From VYFG01 sp965248685 (GTDB taxonomy: Bacteria > Pseudomonadota > Gammaproteobacteria > Arenicellales > Poriferihabitantaceae), in contig CBDFKC010000004.1 of assembly GCA_965248685.1 (NCBI GenBank), positions 1,178,001 to 1,242,000 on the forward strand: a stretch of DNA of 64,000 bases, read 5' to 3'. The first letter of the stretch is position 1; each line of letters starts with the position of its first letter. A model generated the notes under the pieces. It was given only the letters and a program-made list of their open reading frames with translations. It ran no database searches and had not been told where the DNA came from. A program made the position numbers and the translations under genes. Below are positions 26,956-36,536 of this stretch, piece after piece.

Positions 26956-27333
26956 ATGATTACATTACATAAAAATAGGACCCATGAGCTTGAGCCATGG
27001 CCCGATCTCGAAACCTCACCGGGTTACCGGATAGTTCGAGGAAATCCCAGAACTTCTGGCAGGTTTGACGTGGGCGGTCCCGGCGCACGTCTGCGTTTGG
27101 GCGTATGGGCCTGTACCGCAGGGGCATTCGAATGCGTTGAAAGTGGCAATGAACTCCAGACCATTGTTTCCGGTCGCCTGAGAATCATTGAAGCGGATGG
27201 AACCAGCCACGAATTTACTGCAGGAGACAGTATTTTTACTCAGAAGGGCGAAAAGGTAATTTGGGATATCGTCGAAGACGTCGTGAAAGTGTTTTATGCC
27301 CATGATCCAGATGGACCGCGATGCAGCGAGTAG
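26956..27333 (+). CDS. Cupin domain protein (EutQ-like, cupin_3 type)
   Basis: A 125-residue single-domain beta-barrel protein. The C-terminal half (SGNELQTIVSGRLRIIEADG, then FTAGDSIFTQKGEKVIWDI) is the cupin_3 pattern found in DUF861/EutQ-like proteins. The metal-binding histidine of classical cupins is not obvious. Ligand and role are unknown. It stands alone between serA (divergent) and the RND permease gene (convergent). A GTAGGAA/TTCCTAC dyad (27330-27355) at its stop codon may act in the convergent junction. Confidence 0.75.
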   Translation: MITLHKNRTHELEPWPDLETSPGYRIVRGNPRTSGRFDVGGPGARLRLGVWACTAGAFECVESGNELQTIVSGRLRIIEADGTSHEFTAGDSIFTQKGEKVIWDIVEDVVKVFYAHDPDGPRCSE

Positions 27334-27379
27334 GAAATCTTCTTTTAATTCCTACATAGAATAACTCTCCAACGAAATT

Positions 27380-30300
27380 TTACAAATTCCTGGATCCCTT
27401 TATCGATAACCACTTTGGCATAAAGATGCGGTAGAACAATGGGATATAAAATAATGTTAAAACGGTCGAAATCATCAATCCCCAGACCATTGACGCCGCT
27501 ACGGGGCCCCAAATCAGCGAGCTGCCGCCAAGCCCGGTTGCCAAGGAAAATAGCCCGGCGATGGTAGTCAGAGAAGTGATCAGTATTGGAACCACCCGGC
27601 GTTTAGCCGCTGCAATGATTGCATGAATATGATTTAGTCCGCTGTGATGACGGGCGTTGGCCGTGGAAATTAATACAATTGCCGCATTGACAGCGATCCC
27701 GGCCAGGGCGACGACGCCGTAGAGCGTGAACAGGCTCAATGGGTATCGACTAATAAGCAGGCCCACGACCACCCCGGTGAATGCCATAGGTACCGTCAGC
27801 AAAATTAACAAAGGTTGGAAATAGCTGCGGAACTGGGTTCCAAGTATCAGGTAGATTAGTCCCAGTCCCATGAGAAACAAAATAAATATAGCGTTCAGGC
27901 TTTCCTCAATATCATCCAGAACGCCGCTAAAATCGAGGTCAATTTCCGGATGTCGGTCGCGAATGGTTTGCCAATGCGCTTTGATCAGATCGTTAGCCTT
28001 AACTGGATCGGTTAGAGATTTATCAATACCCGCTTCGATAGTCACCGCACGCCGAAAATTATAGTGTCTAATCGAGCTCGCACTTCGGGTGGTTTCGGCA
28101 TCTACAAGTTGATTGAGTGCGATTAATCGTCCCTCTCTATCCGGAATCTGGTATTCCAGCAATTGATCTATTTGCCCGAGTTCTTGCTTGGCCTGAAGCC
28201 TGACTTCGAGGTTTTCCCCGAGGTGTCTGAATTCGGCGACAATTTCACCATCTACCAATAAACGTAAAGTTCGGGCGATTAATTCAGGTTGAATGCCAGT
28301 TCGTTGCACTGCCGCCGGATTGACCTTTAGATTAAGCGTATTCTGGCCTGGTAGATTGTCATCTGAAATATCGCGAAAGACCCCTGCACCCTCCATAAAA
28401 TCTCTCAGGTCAGCAATCGCGAGCACAATTTCCTCGAGGTTATCACCCCTCACTTTGATACTGATTGCCTTGGTAACAGGCGGTCCACCTGCAAGTCTAA
28501 GGAAACTGGATTTCGCCACGCCAGGAACCGCCAACACCTGTGCCCGCATGGAGTCGATCATTTGGTCTACGCTGCGTAATCCTGAGGCTTTAGGTTTCAA
28601 AGACACCAAAATCTGGCCATATTGCTCGCCCAGAAATGGTTCGGTTTCGGTAATCATCTGCCCCGCATAGCTGACTACGGAACGACTTTCTCCTGGTTCA
28701 ATATGGGATTCAACGATTTCTTCGATCTCGAGTACCTTTTTAATAGTGCCGTTCAATGCGGTTCCGGGCGGCATTTGTATATTGACGTAAAACAATCGAA
28801 TCGGGTCGCTGGCAAAAAAATCCACTTTTATTTTTTCCTGAACTACAGCGGAAATTGCCGCACCAAATACGATGATTAAAATCACTCCTGAAATCCACGG
28901 ATGGCGAAAAACCCGTATCAGCGATTTAGTATAAATAACCCGGATTCGACGTTGGGCTGCTTCCCTGAACTGATGAATTTTTGACGGTTTTTCGAAACTG
29001 ACGTTCATCGCCAAAATATGCGCGGGTAAAAGCCAGAAAGCCTCCACCAGGCTGATGGCCAATGCCGAAGTGACAACCAGTGGAATCACCAGCATAAACT
29101 TGCCCAGTATGCCCGGCAGCAGCATCAACGGTAGAAATGCGGACATTGTGGTTAAGACCGCCGTGGTAACCGGCGTCATGACTTCTTTCAGCCCTTTAAT
29201 CGTGGCGTCCAGAGTACTGGCACCGCGTTGTAATCGATAGTAAATGGACTCAACAACTACAACGGCGTCATCCACCAGCATGCCAAGTGAAATAACCACA
29301 CCAAGCAGAATAGAAACGTTCAGAGTTTGGTTCAGGCTGCTTAGAAACCAGAAGGTGCCGGCCAGAATAAACGGAATGGCAATGCCGGTTAAAAATGCGA
29401 TTCGGGATCCGAGAAACAACCAGGTGACCAGTAACACCATTAACAACCCAAGGGCCGCGTTGGTCTGCATAATACGTAAGGCATCCCGGGTAATCTGGGT
29501 TTGATCATCAACCACAACAGTATTGATGCCGAGTCGTAAATCAGTTTGACGACGCCCGTTAACGTATTCCGAAACTCGCTCTACCAATTGCAAAATATTC
29601 TGACTTTCTTTTTTAGTAACCGCAAGCAATACCGAGGGCTGACCATTAAACCTCACCAAGTTTTGTGCAGGCTCTTTGGCATAGACAACTTCCGCCACAG
29701 CGTGCAGTGGCACCTCTCCATGGGAAGTAATTACCGGCAAGTTTGCGAGATACTCGGTATCTGCGCTGGTGCCACTAATCCGAATTGACCAATTGTCATT
29801 GACTACATCCACGGTGCCTGCCGAGACATTGCGATAATAACTTTGAACCGTATTCGCCAGATCAACCGGATTCAGTCCGAACTGTTCGAGCTGGGCTGGA
29901 ATAAAGTTGATATGCAATTCCGGTTCCGATAATCCCTGTGTTAGCACCTGACTAACCCCGCTGATTCTTTCTATATCATCCCGAATCCGTATACCTTGGC
30001 GACGCAGATTTTCGTCATCGGCCCGGGCGCTTACTACCACGGTGACCGTGGGAAACGCATTCGCCGTGGTGATTTCAAAGACAAACGGGTCGCGACCAGT
30101 TTCCGGCAGCTGTTCTTTGATGCCGTCGATTTCCCTTCTTAAGTCAGCCACCCGCTTTTCATAGGTTCGAGTATTAATTTCGTCAAACCTGACCAGCATG
30201 GTCGATACGCTTTCGCGGCTGTTGCTTGAGACAAATTTGACATCGGACACATTTCGAATTGCGTCTTCAATTACGTCGGTAACCTGTTTCTCAACGTCGG

Positions 30301-30463
30301 GTGTGGATGCACCAGGAAAAACCGTGGTGATCTGAATCCAGTTAAAATTAATTGATGGGTCCTGTTCCCGCGGCATCAATAGATAGGAAAAGATGCCCAG
30401 GATTAACACCAGCAGAAAAGTCAGATTTGCCAGGACGTGATTTTTCAGCAGATTAGAAAACAT
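27380..30463 (-). CDS. RND efflux transporter permease
   Basis: Proton-driven inner-membrane efflux pump of the AcrB/MexB superfamily, 1027 residues with about 12 transmembrane helices and two large periplasmic loops. After a short N-terminal helix it shows the family start SINFNWIQITTVFPGASTP; helix 4 has GMLVDDAVVVVESI with the paired aspartates of proton-coupled drug or solute (HAE-type) exporters rather than heavy-metal ones. The adaptor gene lies upstream on the same strand, separated by a 249-bp miniature element. No outer-membrane channel gene is nearby, so a TolC-type partner elsewhere is presumed. Substrate unknown. Confidence 0.9.
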   Translation of the reverse strand: MFSNLLKNHVLANLTFLLVLILGIFSYLLMPREQDPSINFNWIQITTVFPGASTPDVEKQVTDVIEDAIRNVSDVKFVSSNSRESVSTMLVRFDEINTRTYEKRVADLRREIDGIKEQLPETGRDPFVFEITTANAFPTVTVVVSARADDENLRRQGIRIRDDIERISGVSQVLTQGLSEPELHINFIPAQLEQFGLNPVDLANTVQSYYRNVSAGTVDVVNDNWSIRISGTSADTEYLANLPVITSHGEVPLHAVAEVVYAKEPAQNLVRFNGQPSVLLAVTKKESQNILQLVERVSEYVNGRRQTDLRLGINTVVVDDQTQITRDALRIMQTNAALGLLMVLLVTWLFLGSRIAFLTGIAIPFILAGTFWFLSSLNQTLNVSILLGVVISLGMLVDDAVVVVESIYYRLQRGASTLDATIKGLKEVMTPVTTAVLTTMSAFLPLMLLPGILGKFMLVIPLVVTSALAISLVEAFWLLPAHILAMNVSFEKPSKIHQFREAAQRRIRVIYTKSLIRVFRHPWISGVILIIVFGAAISAVVQEKIKVDFFASDPIRLFYVNIQMPPGTALNGTIKKVLEIEEIVESHIEPGESRSVVSYAGQMITETEPFLGEQYGQILVSLKPKASGLRSVDQMIDSMRAQVLAVPGVAKSSFLRLAGGPPVTKAISIKVRGDNLEEIVLAIADLRDFMEGAGVFRDISDDNLPGQNTLNLKVNPAAVQRTGIQPELIARTLRLLVDGEIVAEFRHLGENLEVRLQAKQELGQIDQLLEYQIPDREGRLIALNQLVDAETTRSASSIRHYNFRRAVTIEAGIDKSLTDPVKANDLIKAHWQTIRDRHPEIDLDFSGVLDDIEESLNAIFILFLMGLGLIYLILGTQFRSYFQPLLILLTVPMAFTGVVVGLLISRYPLSLFTLYGVVALAGIAVNAAIVLISTANARHHSGLNHIHAIIAAAKRRVVPILITSLTTIAGLFSLATGLGGSSLIWGPVAASMVWGLMISTVLTLFYIPLFYRIFMPKWLSIKGSRNL

Positions 30464-30467
30464 CAGC

Positions 30468-30716
30468 CTAGCCCGGAAATTTCATAAAGGTCTGGAATTT
30501 AGCGACAAGCTGGTTAAGCAGGTTGGACTATCGGACGAAGAAGCATAGCCGTAGCTATGGTTCGAGGTCGATCGTTCAAGATGCGACGCCAGATTGGCGC
30601 CTAAATCCAGAAGGACAAAATGTACCAGTAAGCTTTGCCTTATAACTGTCGTATGACTCTGATTCAATTTGGCTTTTAGTTAATCTGTGTCCGCCTTTAT
30701 GAAATATTCGGGCTAG
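30468..30716 (-). mobile_element. 249-bp MITE, copy A
   Basis: Non-autonomous element with terminal inverted repeats: CCCGAAAATTTCATAAAGG-type ends (about 19 bp, imperfect) bounded on both sides by CTAG. Copy B at 54613-54861 is the same length and about 95 percent identical (about 13 differences), in inverted orientation. The CTAG at each end fits a 4-bp YTAR target duplication as made by IS5-group transposases, although CTAG could also be part of the element. Removing one copy restores a junction in which the adaptor stop codon lies four bases before the permease ATG. No transposase is encoded. Confidence 0.85.
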
Positions 30717-31777
30717 TCGATCAAAACCCTCTGTCCATGCTCCAGTCCAAAACGACCTTCGGTTACGATCAAGATTGTCCCTGGCAGATCTACGGTAACC
30801 GGTTGGCCGGGAATTGCGTGGGCAAACGGGATGAAATCAACTCGATCTGATTGTTCGCTTGCTACCACGAAAATGCCGGTTTGTTCTGCCCTGGTCAATA
30901 GATAGGTGGCTGGAATAGTATTACCCGAGAGGGTCCAACGCAGTCTTCCAATAGACCCTGGTGCGGGTTTCTGATCGCTAAAGTTAAAGCGAATTTCCCG
31001 GGTTTGGGTTGATAGGTCGATCACAGGGAAAATAGTACGAATTGTCACCGGCCAATTCTCTCCACCGAATTCAAAAAATGGTGGATTTGTTACCAGCTCA
31101 CTGACTCGGGCTTCCTGAAGCGTTGCCTTAAGTTCTACGCGCTCGATATCCACTAAAGCGACTACCGCAGCACCTGGTGTCAGAAAATTCCCTACCTGCC
31201 CTTCGGTACTGGTTATCAATCCGGAAAATGGTGCCCTGATGACGCATCGCTTGACCTGTTGTTCTGCAGCCTTGATGGCAATGGACTGAGTGGAGATTTC
31301 GGCGCTGACGATTTCGAGTTCAGCTTGACGCTGATTTATCTGCTCTTCACTGGCATTTCGATTCTGCTTGAGCTGATTCAGCCGCGCCAGTTGTTGCCGG
31401 GCCAGATTTAGTCTTGCCTTCAGGGCGGCAATTTGAGACCGTGCGGACTCCAGTGAAAGCGTGTAGTCCTGGCAATCCAGGCTTGCGATAGGATCGCCCT
31501 GGTCCACCAAATCTCCTGGCTCATGGGACATTTCAATCACCTGAGCTGACAATTGGGAGGCCACTACGGCATTCCGTAAACTTATTGCAGTAGCGGGAAC
31601 CGATCGATTGATGGTGATTGAGATCTCATCCAGCCGGGCTATCTTAACTTGACTTGGTTTAGTTTGGTCGGGTTCAGCGAGGATTGGATTCGATTGCGCG
31701 TGCGCGGTGAAACCGCCCCAGTACAAGACTAGAGTCAAACCGATAAACCAGATTCTATTTATCCTGTTTTTCTCCAT
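30713..31777 (-). CDS. RND efflux periplasmic adaptor (membrane fusion protein)
   Basis: Periplasmic adaptor that links the RND permease to an outer-membrane channel. 354 residues with an N-terminal signal peptide (hydrophobic core about residues 10-22, AHA-Q cleavage site). The lipoyl halves and the coiled-coil hairpin follow: VIEMSHEPGDLVDQGDPIASLD, a long heptad-like helix pair (SQIAALKARLNLARQQLARL), then IRAPFSGLITSTEGQVGNFL. Its stop codon TAG is made by the terminal CTAG of the MITE inserted between it and the permease gene. It follows asd on the same strand after 37 bases. Confidence 0.9.
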   Translation of the reverse strand: MEKNRINRIWFIGLTLVLYWGGFTAHAQSNPILAEPDQTKPSQVKIARLDEISITINRSVPATAISLRNAVVASQLSAQVIEMSHEPGDLVDQGDPIASLDCQDYTLSLESARSQIAALKARLNLARQQLARLNQLKQNRNASEEQINQRQAELEIVSAEISTQSIAIKAAEQQVKRCVIRAPFSGLITSTEGQVGNFLTPGAAVVALVDIERVELKATLQEARVSELVTNPPFFEFGGENWPVTIRTIFPVIDLSTQTREIRFNFSDQKPAPGSIGRLRWTLSGNTIPATYLLTRAEQTGIFVVASEQSDRVDFIPFAHAIPGQPVTVDLPGTILIVTEGRFGLEHGQRVLID

Positions 31778-31814
31778 AAGATCATTAAGATTGTTGAATC
31801 ATCTTGATGAAGAG

Positions 31815-32942
31815 TCATCCGTCAAATTGCGATAAAATTCGAAGCATCCTGCGAAGTGGTTCCGCAGCCCCCCACAGCAACTGGTCTCCGACGGTGAAAG
31901 CCGATATGTAGTCACCACCCATGTGAAGTTTTTTAATTCGACCAATGGGAATGTCCAGGGTTCCGGTTGCCCGCACCGGGGTCAAGTCATTAAGTGAAGC
32001 TTCGCGTTGATTTGGCACCACCGTAACCCAGTCATTCGCATTGTCCAGGATCGACTCGATTTCATCGAGAGCGAGGTTCTGTTTCAATTTAATCGTAAAG
32101 GCCTGGCTATGACAACGCATTGCACCAATGCGTATGCAGGTGCTTTCAATTGGAATGGGTGCGCTGTCTCGTCCCAGGATTTTGTTGGTTTCCACCGAAC
32201 CTTTCCACTCTTCACGGCTGGTTCCGGAATCAAGATCCTGATCAATCCAGGGCAGCAGATTGCCAGCCAGTGGGTAGCCAATTTCTGCGTTCGGCAAATC
32301 TGGGCCGCGCAGGGTTTCAATAACGACTCGATCAATATCCAGGATCGCGCTATTGGGATCCGCCAGCAGCGTTTCGGACACCTGATCAATCTTGGCCATC
32401 TGGGCGATTAGCTCCCGCATTTGTTTAGCGCCTCCTCCCGAAATAGCCTGGTAGGTCATCACCGTCATCCATTCCACCAGATCGGCATTAAGTAAACCGT
32501 CGAGTGCCATCAGCATTAGGCTGACAGTACAGTTTCCGCCGATAAAGTCTTTTTTCCCTGAAGCCAGTCCTTGTTCGATGAGTGGCAAATTCACTGGGTC
32601 CAAGATGATTACAGCATCTTGATGCATGCGCAGGGTCGATGCCGCGTCAATCCAATACCCATCCCACCCGGCCTTTCTCAGCGCGCTATGAACTTCGCTG
32701 GTGTATTCTCCACCCTGACAAGTGATGATTGCGTCGAGGGTTAGGAGGGTTTTGATGTCACTGGCGTCCAGTAATTTTCCGCTATCCCGACCTATATTGG
32801 GTCCGGCCTGTCCGGCTTGGGATGTGGTAAAGAACAACGGTTCATTGATAATTGAAAAATCTTCCTGTTCCAGCATCCGTTGCAGCAAGACCGATCCGAC
32901 CATGCCACGCCAGCCAACAAAACCTACGCGATTGAGCTTCAT
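31815..32942 (-). CDS. asd: Aspartate-semialdehyde dehydrogenase
   Basis: Reduces aspartyl phosphate to the semialdehyde for lysine, threonine, methionine and diaminopimelate synthesis. 375 residues, the proteobacterial long form. It starts with VGFVGWRGMVGSVLLQRM (NADP-binding loop), and the catalytic cysteine is C138 in IGGNCTVSLM. It is divergent from rpsO and leads a minus-strand run with the RND adaptor and permease genes, though there is no obvious functional link. Confidence 0.96.
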   Translation of the reverse strand: MKLNRVGFVGWRGMVGSVLLQRMLEQEDFSIINEPLFFTTSQAGQAGPNIGRDSGKLLDASDIKTLLTLDAIITCQGGEYTSEVHSALRKAGWDGYWIDAASTLRMHQDAVIILDPVNLPLIEQGLASGKKDFIGGNCTVSLMLMALDGLLNADLVEWMTVMTYQAISGGGAKQMRELIAQMAKIDQVSETLLADPNSAILDIDRVVIETLRGPDLPNAEIGYPLAGNLLPWIDQDLDSGTSREEWKGSVETNKILGRDSAPIPIESTCIRIGAMRCHSQAFTIKLKQNLALDEIESILDNANDWVTVVPNQREASLNDLTPVRATGTLDIPIGRIKKLHMGGDYISAFTVGDQLLWGAAEPLRRMLRILSQFDG

Positions 32943-33049
32943 GTACAGTTGTATTCCTAAAGTAGTTTATGCTTGATAAAGGGCGGCAGATTATAATGTT
33001 TCGAGTGGCGAAAATCTTGACTTTTCCTAAACTTAGGAGAGATTTAGGC

Positions 33050-33078
33050 TTGTTACCGGAACCCGGTGTCGTTAGAAT
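33050..33078 (+). promoter_or_regulatory. Sigma-70 promoter of rpsO-pnp
   Basis: TTGTTA (33050-33055), a 17-base spacer and TAGAAT (33073-33078) match the vegetative consensus well. Transcription would start near 33085, leaving a leader of about 155 bases before rpsO. That would be long enough for S15 autoregulation as known in other bacteria, but I did not identify the pseudoknot. Confidence 0.65.
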
Positions 33079-33241
33079 ACGCCTCCCCGAAACCGCTGGT
33101 CTGTTTTGGGATACGGTGTATCGAGGTTTGTCCCCCAATTTCCCCAACCGGGTCTGGTCTATTCTATTTGATCAAAGCGCTGCGGTTGGCACTTCGGGCT
33201 TTCTTCGGCACAGGTAAAATAACTTTTCATTGAGGATTATC

Positions 33242-33511
33242 ATGGCTTTAACTGCCGAAGATAAGGCCGTTGTTGTTAAAGAGCATCAGCGCGGCGAAGG
33301 GGATACTGGTTCTCCAGAAGTACAAATTGCGTTAATGACTGCGCGAATCCAGGATTTGTCCGATCATTTCAAAACTCACATTCACGACCATCATTCGCGT
33401 CAAGGCTTGCTACGGCTGGTTAATCACCGCCGCAAGTTATTGAGCTATCTGCGAAATTCTGATGTCGAGCGTTATCGTGCGTTAATTGCAAAACTTGGTT
33501 TGCGTAAATAA
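33242..33511 (+). CDS. rpsO: 30S ribosomal protein S15
   Basis: Primary binder of 16S rRNA in the platform of the small subunit. From the ATG at 33242 it has 89 residues, the usual length, beginning MALTAEDKAVVVKEHQRGEGDTGS and containing DHHSRQGLLRLVNHRRKLLSYL. TGAGGA lies upstream of this ATG. A TTG at 33230 would add four residues and destroy that ribosome site. It is followed by pnp after 50 bases, the conserved rpsO-pnp pair. Confidence 0.96.
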   Translation: MALTAEDKAVVVKEHQRGEGDTGSPEVQIALMTARIQDLSDHFKTHIHDHHSRQGLLRLVNHRRKLLSYLRNSDVERYRALIAKLGLRK

Positions 33512-33561
33512 ACAGGACTGGTATCCAGATCCCAATAGCGCATTGCGCTGGAGATAATATT

Positions 33562-35658
33562 TTGAGTAAAGTAGTCAAGACTTTTCAATACGGTCAACAT
33601 GAAGTGCGTCTGGAAACTGGCGCAACGGCCCGACAAGCGGACGGTGCAGTAGTGGTGACCATGGGTGATACGGTTGTTATGGTAACCGTGGTCGGACGAA
33701 GCACGGATTCCGGACGGGATTTCTTTCCGTTGACCGTGGAGTATGAAGAACGTACTTACGCCGCCGGGCGAATCCCTGGAGGATTTTTCAAGCGCGAAGG
33801 TAGACCTTCGGAAAATGCTATCTTAACCTGTCGCCTGATCGACCGCCCGGTACGCCCGCTGTTCCCCAAAGGGTTCCTGAACGAAGTTCAGATCATCAAT
33901 ACGGTACTTTCTATTGATCCGGAAATTAATCCGGACATCGTTGCCCTGATCGGAACATCGGCGGCACTTGAGGTATCGGGATTGCCGTTTAATGGACCGA
34001 TAGGCGCCGCACGAGTCGGTTTTGTCAATGGCGAATATGTGCTGAATCCTTCCCGCACCGTGTTGACTGAGGAATCCAAGCTGAATCTGGTGGTTGCCGG
34101 TACCGAGAACGCGGTACTGATGGTTGAGTCTGAAGCGGATAATCTGAGTGAAGAAGAAATGCTGGGAGCTGTTATGTATGGACACCAGGCCAGTCAGGCG
34201 GTTATTACCGCGGTTAAAGAATTAGGAGCCGAAGCAGGCAAACCCAAATGGGAATGGCAGGCACCGGAAAAAGACCAGGCCTTGGCGGATCAAGTTAGCG
34301 CAATTGCCGGCGATAGTGTTGCCTCGGCCTATAGTATTACTGACAAAGTTGAACGTCAGAATGCCCTCTCTGCGGCTAAAGATAAACTGGTTGCCGAATT
34401 ATGCCCGGAAGGGTCTGAGGCTGACCTGCTAGCAACCGTTATGGACGAATTTAAGGCGGTTCAGAAAAACGTCGTTCGCGGACGAGTGATTCAGGGAGAA
34501 CCTAGAATCGATGGTCGTGATACCCGAACTGTACGACCGATCAGTGTCGATACCGGCGTACTACCACGGACCCACGGGTCAGCGAAATTCACCCGGGGTG
34601 AGACCCAGGCAATCGTGGTCGCAACCTTGGGGACCGAGCGAGATTCTCAGGTTATCGACGCGCTCGACGGCGATTTTCGTGACAGCTTTATGCTCCATTA
34701 TAACTTTCCACCGTATTGCGTAGGCGAAACGGGTCGTGTTGGAACCCCCAAGCGACGGGAAATTGGCCATGGTCGCCTTGCCAAACGAGGAATTCTTGCC
34801 GTTATTCCAAGTCAGGAAGATTTTCCCTACACCATTCGCGTGGTTTCTGAAATCACCGAATCGAATGGGTCGAGTTCAATGGCCAGCGTTTGCGGTACCA
34901 GCCTGGCATTGATGGACGCTGGTGTGCCGGTTAAAGCTCCTGTTGCTGGCGTGGCTATGGGCTTGATCAAAGATGGTGACGCGTTTGCCGTTCTGACGGA
35001 TATCCTTGGTGACGAAGATCATCTAGGTGATATGGACTTTAAAGTGGCTGGAACTGCAGACGGCGTTACAGCTTTACAGATGGACATCAAGATTGACGGC
35101 ATTACCCAGGAAATTATGCAGCAGGCATTGTCCCAGGCCCAGGAAGGACGCTTACATATCCTTGGCGAGATGGCGAAAGTAATTTCTTCTCCTCGGACTG
35201 AAATGTCAGACTATGCGCCACGAATAATGACCATTAAAATCAATCCGGAGAAAATTCGTGATGTTATTGGTAAAGGTGGAGCGGTAATTCGTGCGTTGTC
35301 TGAGGAAACCGGTGTTTCTATCGATATCGACGACGACGGCACGATCAAAATTGCGTCAACTGATAACGCTGCAGCCCAGGAGGCCATACGCCGTATCGAA
35401 CAAATTACTGCTGAAGTAGAAGTCGACGCTGTGTATACCGGCAAGGTCGTTCGATTGATGGATTTTGGTGCATTTGTAAATATTTTGCCGGGACGAGACG
35501 GCTTGGTACACATTTCGCAAATATCCAACGAACGAGTGAATCAGGTAAGTGATGTGTTAAGTGAAGGTGACCAGGTTACAGTAAAGGTTCTTGAAGTAGA
35601 TAAGCAAGGCCGGGTCCGCCTGAGTATGAAGGCGGTTGAGCCAGTTGCGGCTGGTTAG
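33562..35658 (+). CDS. pnp: Polyribonucleotide nucleotidyltransferase
   Basis: Phosphorolytic 3'-5' exoribonuclease of the RNA degradosome, 698 residues. Two RNase PH domains are followed by KH (INPEKIRDVIGKGGAVIRALSEETG) and S1 (GKVVRLMDFGAFVNILPGRDGLVHISQI) domains. The start is a TTG at 33562, preceded by GGAG; this non-ATG start gives the expected N-terminus SKVVKTFQYGQHEVRLETG. A strong terminator follows at 35712-35738. Confidence 0.97.
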   Translation: MSKVVKTFQYGQHEVRLETGATARQADGAVVVTMGDTVVMVTVVGRSTDSGRDFFPLTVEYEERTYAAGRIPGGFFKREGRPSENAILTCRLIDRPVRPLFPKGFLNEVQIINTVLSIDPEINPDIVALIGTSAALEVSGLPFNGPIGAARVGFVNGEYVLNPSRTVLTEESKLNLVVAGTENAVLMVESEADNLSEEEMLGAVMYGHQASQAVITAVKELGAEAGKPKWEWQAPEKDQALADQVSAIAGDSVASAYSITDKVERQNALSAAKDKLVAELCPEGSEADLLATVMDEFKAVQKNVVRGRVIQGEPRIDGRDTRTVRPISVDTGVLPRTHGSAKFTRGETQAIVVATLGTERDSQVIDALDGDFRDSFMLHYNFPPYCVGETGRVGTPKRREIGHGRLAKRGILAVIPSQEDFPYTIRVVSEITESNGSSSMASVCGTSLALMDAGVPVKAPVAGVAMGLIKDGDAFAVLTDILGDEDHLGDMDFKVAGTADGVTALQMDIKIDGITQEIMQQALSQAQEGRLHILGEMAKVISSPRTEMSDYAPRIMTIKINPEKIRDVIGKGGAVIRALSEETGVSIDIDDDGTIKIASTDNAAAQEAIRRIEQITAEVEVDAVYTGKVVRLMDFGAFVNILPGRDGLVHISQISNERVNQVSDVLSEGDQVTVKVLEVDKQGRVRLSMKAVEPVAAG

Positions 35659-35711
35659 TAGATTCCGACGATTACCTGTCGAACGCGACGGGTAATCTGG
35701 TTCGAGAAGAG

Positions 35712-35738
35712 AAGGGAAGTGATCTTCCCTTTTTTTTT
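35712..35738 (+). terminator. Rho-independent terminator of rpsO-pnp
   Basis: AAGGGAAG, loop TGAT, CTTCCCTT, then a run of T residues. It lies 53 bases after the pnp stop codon, with a weaker GATTACC/GGTAATC dyad just before it. Confidence 0.9.
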
Positions 35739-35945
35739 GGTTAAAATCTCCTTATACTGTAGCTTGATCGATTAACCCAGGTTATAAAGTCGATATAACT
35801 TGCTGAATTTCTGACCGTTTGTTTCTAAGTAAACGATCAGTTTACCGCCAATCAATTTTTCCACCAAGCAGGCGTAGGCGATATTGGCGTCACTGTCGAG
35901 CGAACTGCAACAATAATTAATCCTATCTCTATAAAGTAAAAACTA

Positions 35946-36506
35946 ATGAACGCCACAGAATTCACTGATCCTGTGCCTCAGCCGATTGTATCGGCAGGTA
36001 AAATTTTGTCGGAAAAAAGGCATGAATGGGATATGTCAATTCAGGAAGTTGCCAGCAGCCTGAATCTCGGCGTAGATTCGATCGAAGCATTGGAAGCTGA
36101 CGACTACGATAAATTGCCCGGTACTACGTTCGTTAAAGGATACATTCGTTCTTATGCCAAGTTGTTGAAACTGGACGTTGAAGGTTTGATGGACAGTATC
36201 GATTTGCAACCGGAACGTATCACTGAAATTCCTTCTTCCCGGGCGGCGCTAAAGCGCAAGGGAAAAATTCGGACCCGAGAGCGAAGTTCTGGAGGAGGAG
36301 TTTTTAAATGGGTGATATTGCTGGTTGTTATTGGCGGTCTGGGTGCTTTTGGACTGACCCAATTACCGCGTTTGGGAATTAACAGTATTTCTGAGTTATT
36401 TGATTTTACCGGGACCCAGGCTGAGCAACCCGAAACCAATCAACTAATAATTCCTGCTCCAAAGTCCAGCGAGCAACCAAAGGGTGCGTTAATTCGAATT
36501 GAATAG
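35946..36506 (+). CDS. Short RodZ-like helix-turn-helix membrane protein
   Basis: 186 residues. Residues about 17-90 form the RodZ-type HTH_25 domain (GKILSEKRHEWDMSIQEVASSLNL, then LPGTTFVKGYIRSYAKLLKLD). A basic linker (KRKGKIRTRERSS) precedes a single transmembrane helix (WVILLVVIGGLGAFGLTQL, about 117-135). Only about 50 residues follow, so the periplasmic DUF4115 domain of full RodZ is missing. RodZ links MreB to the cell-wall machinery. Here the gene is not beside ispG as is usual for rodZ, and another copy elsewhere is possible. Role uncertain. Confidence 0.7.
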   Translation: MNATEFTDPVPQPIVSAGKILSEKRHEWDMSIQEVASSLNLGVDSIEALEADDYDKLPGTTFVKGYIRSYAKLLKLDVEGLMDSIDLQPERITEIPSSRAALKRKGKIRTRERSSGGGVFKWVILLVVIGGLGAFGLTQLPRLGINSISELFDFTGTQAEQPETNQLIIPAPKSSEQPKGALIRIE

Positions 36507-36536
36507 CTTGGTTATTGCTTAGCATTCATGCTGTCA

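Noticed and set aside
30482..30667. 61-codon open frame that also occurs at 54662-54847
   Set aside because: Both frames lie entirely inside the two copies of the 249-bp element and are similar only because the DNA is repeated; there is no ribosome site or protein-like pattern of changes.
32969..33217. 82-codon frame before rpsO
   Set aside because: It overlaps the rpsO promoter and leader and has no family-like features.
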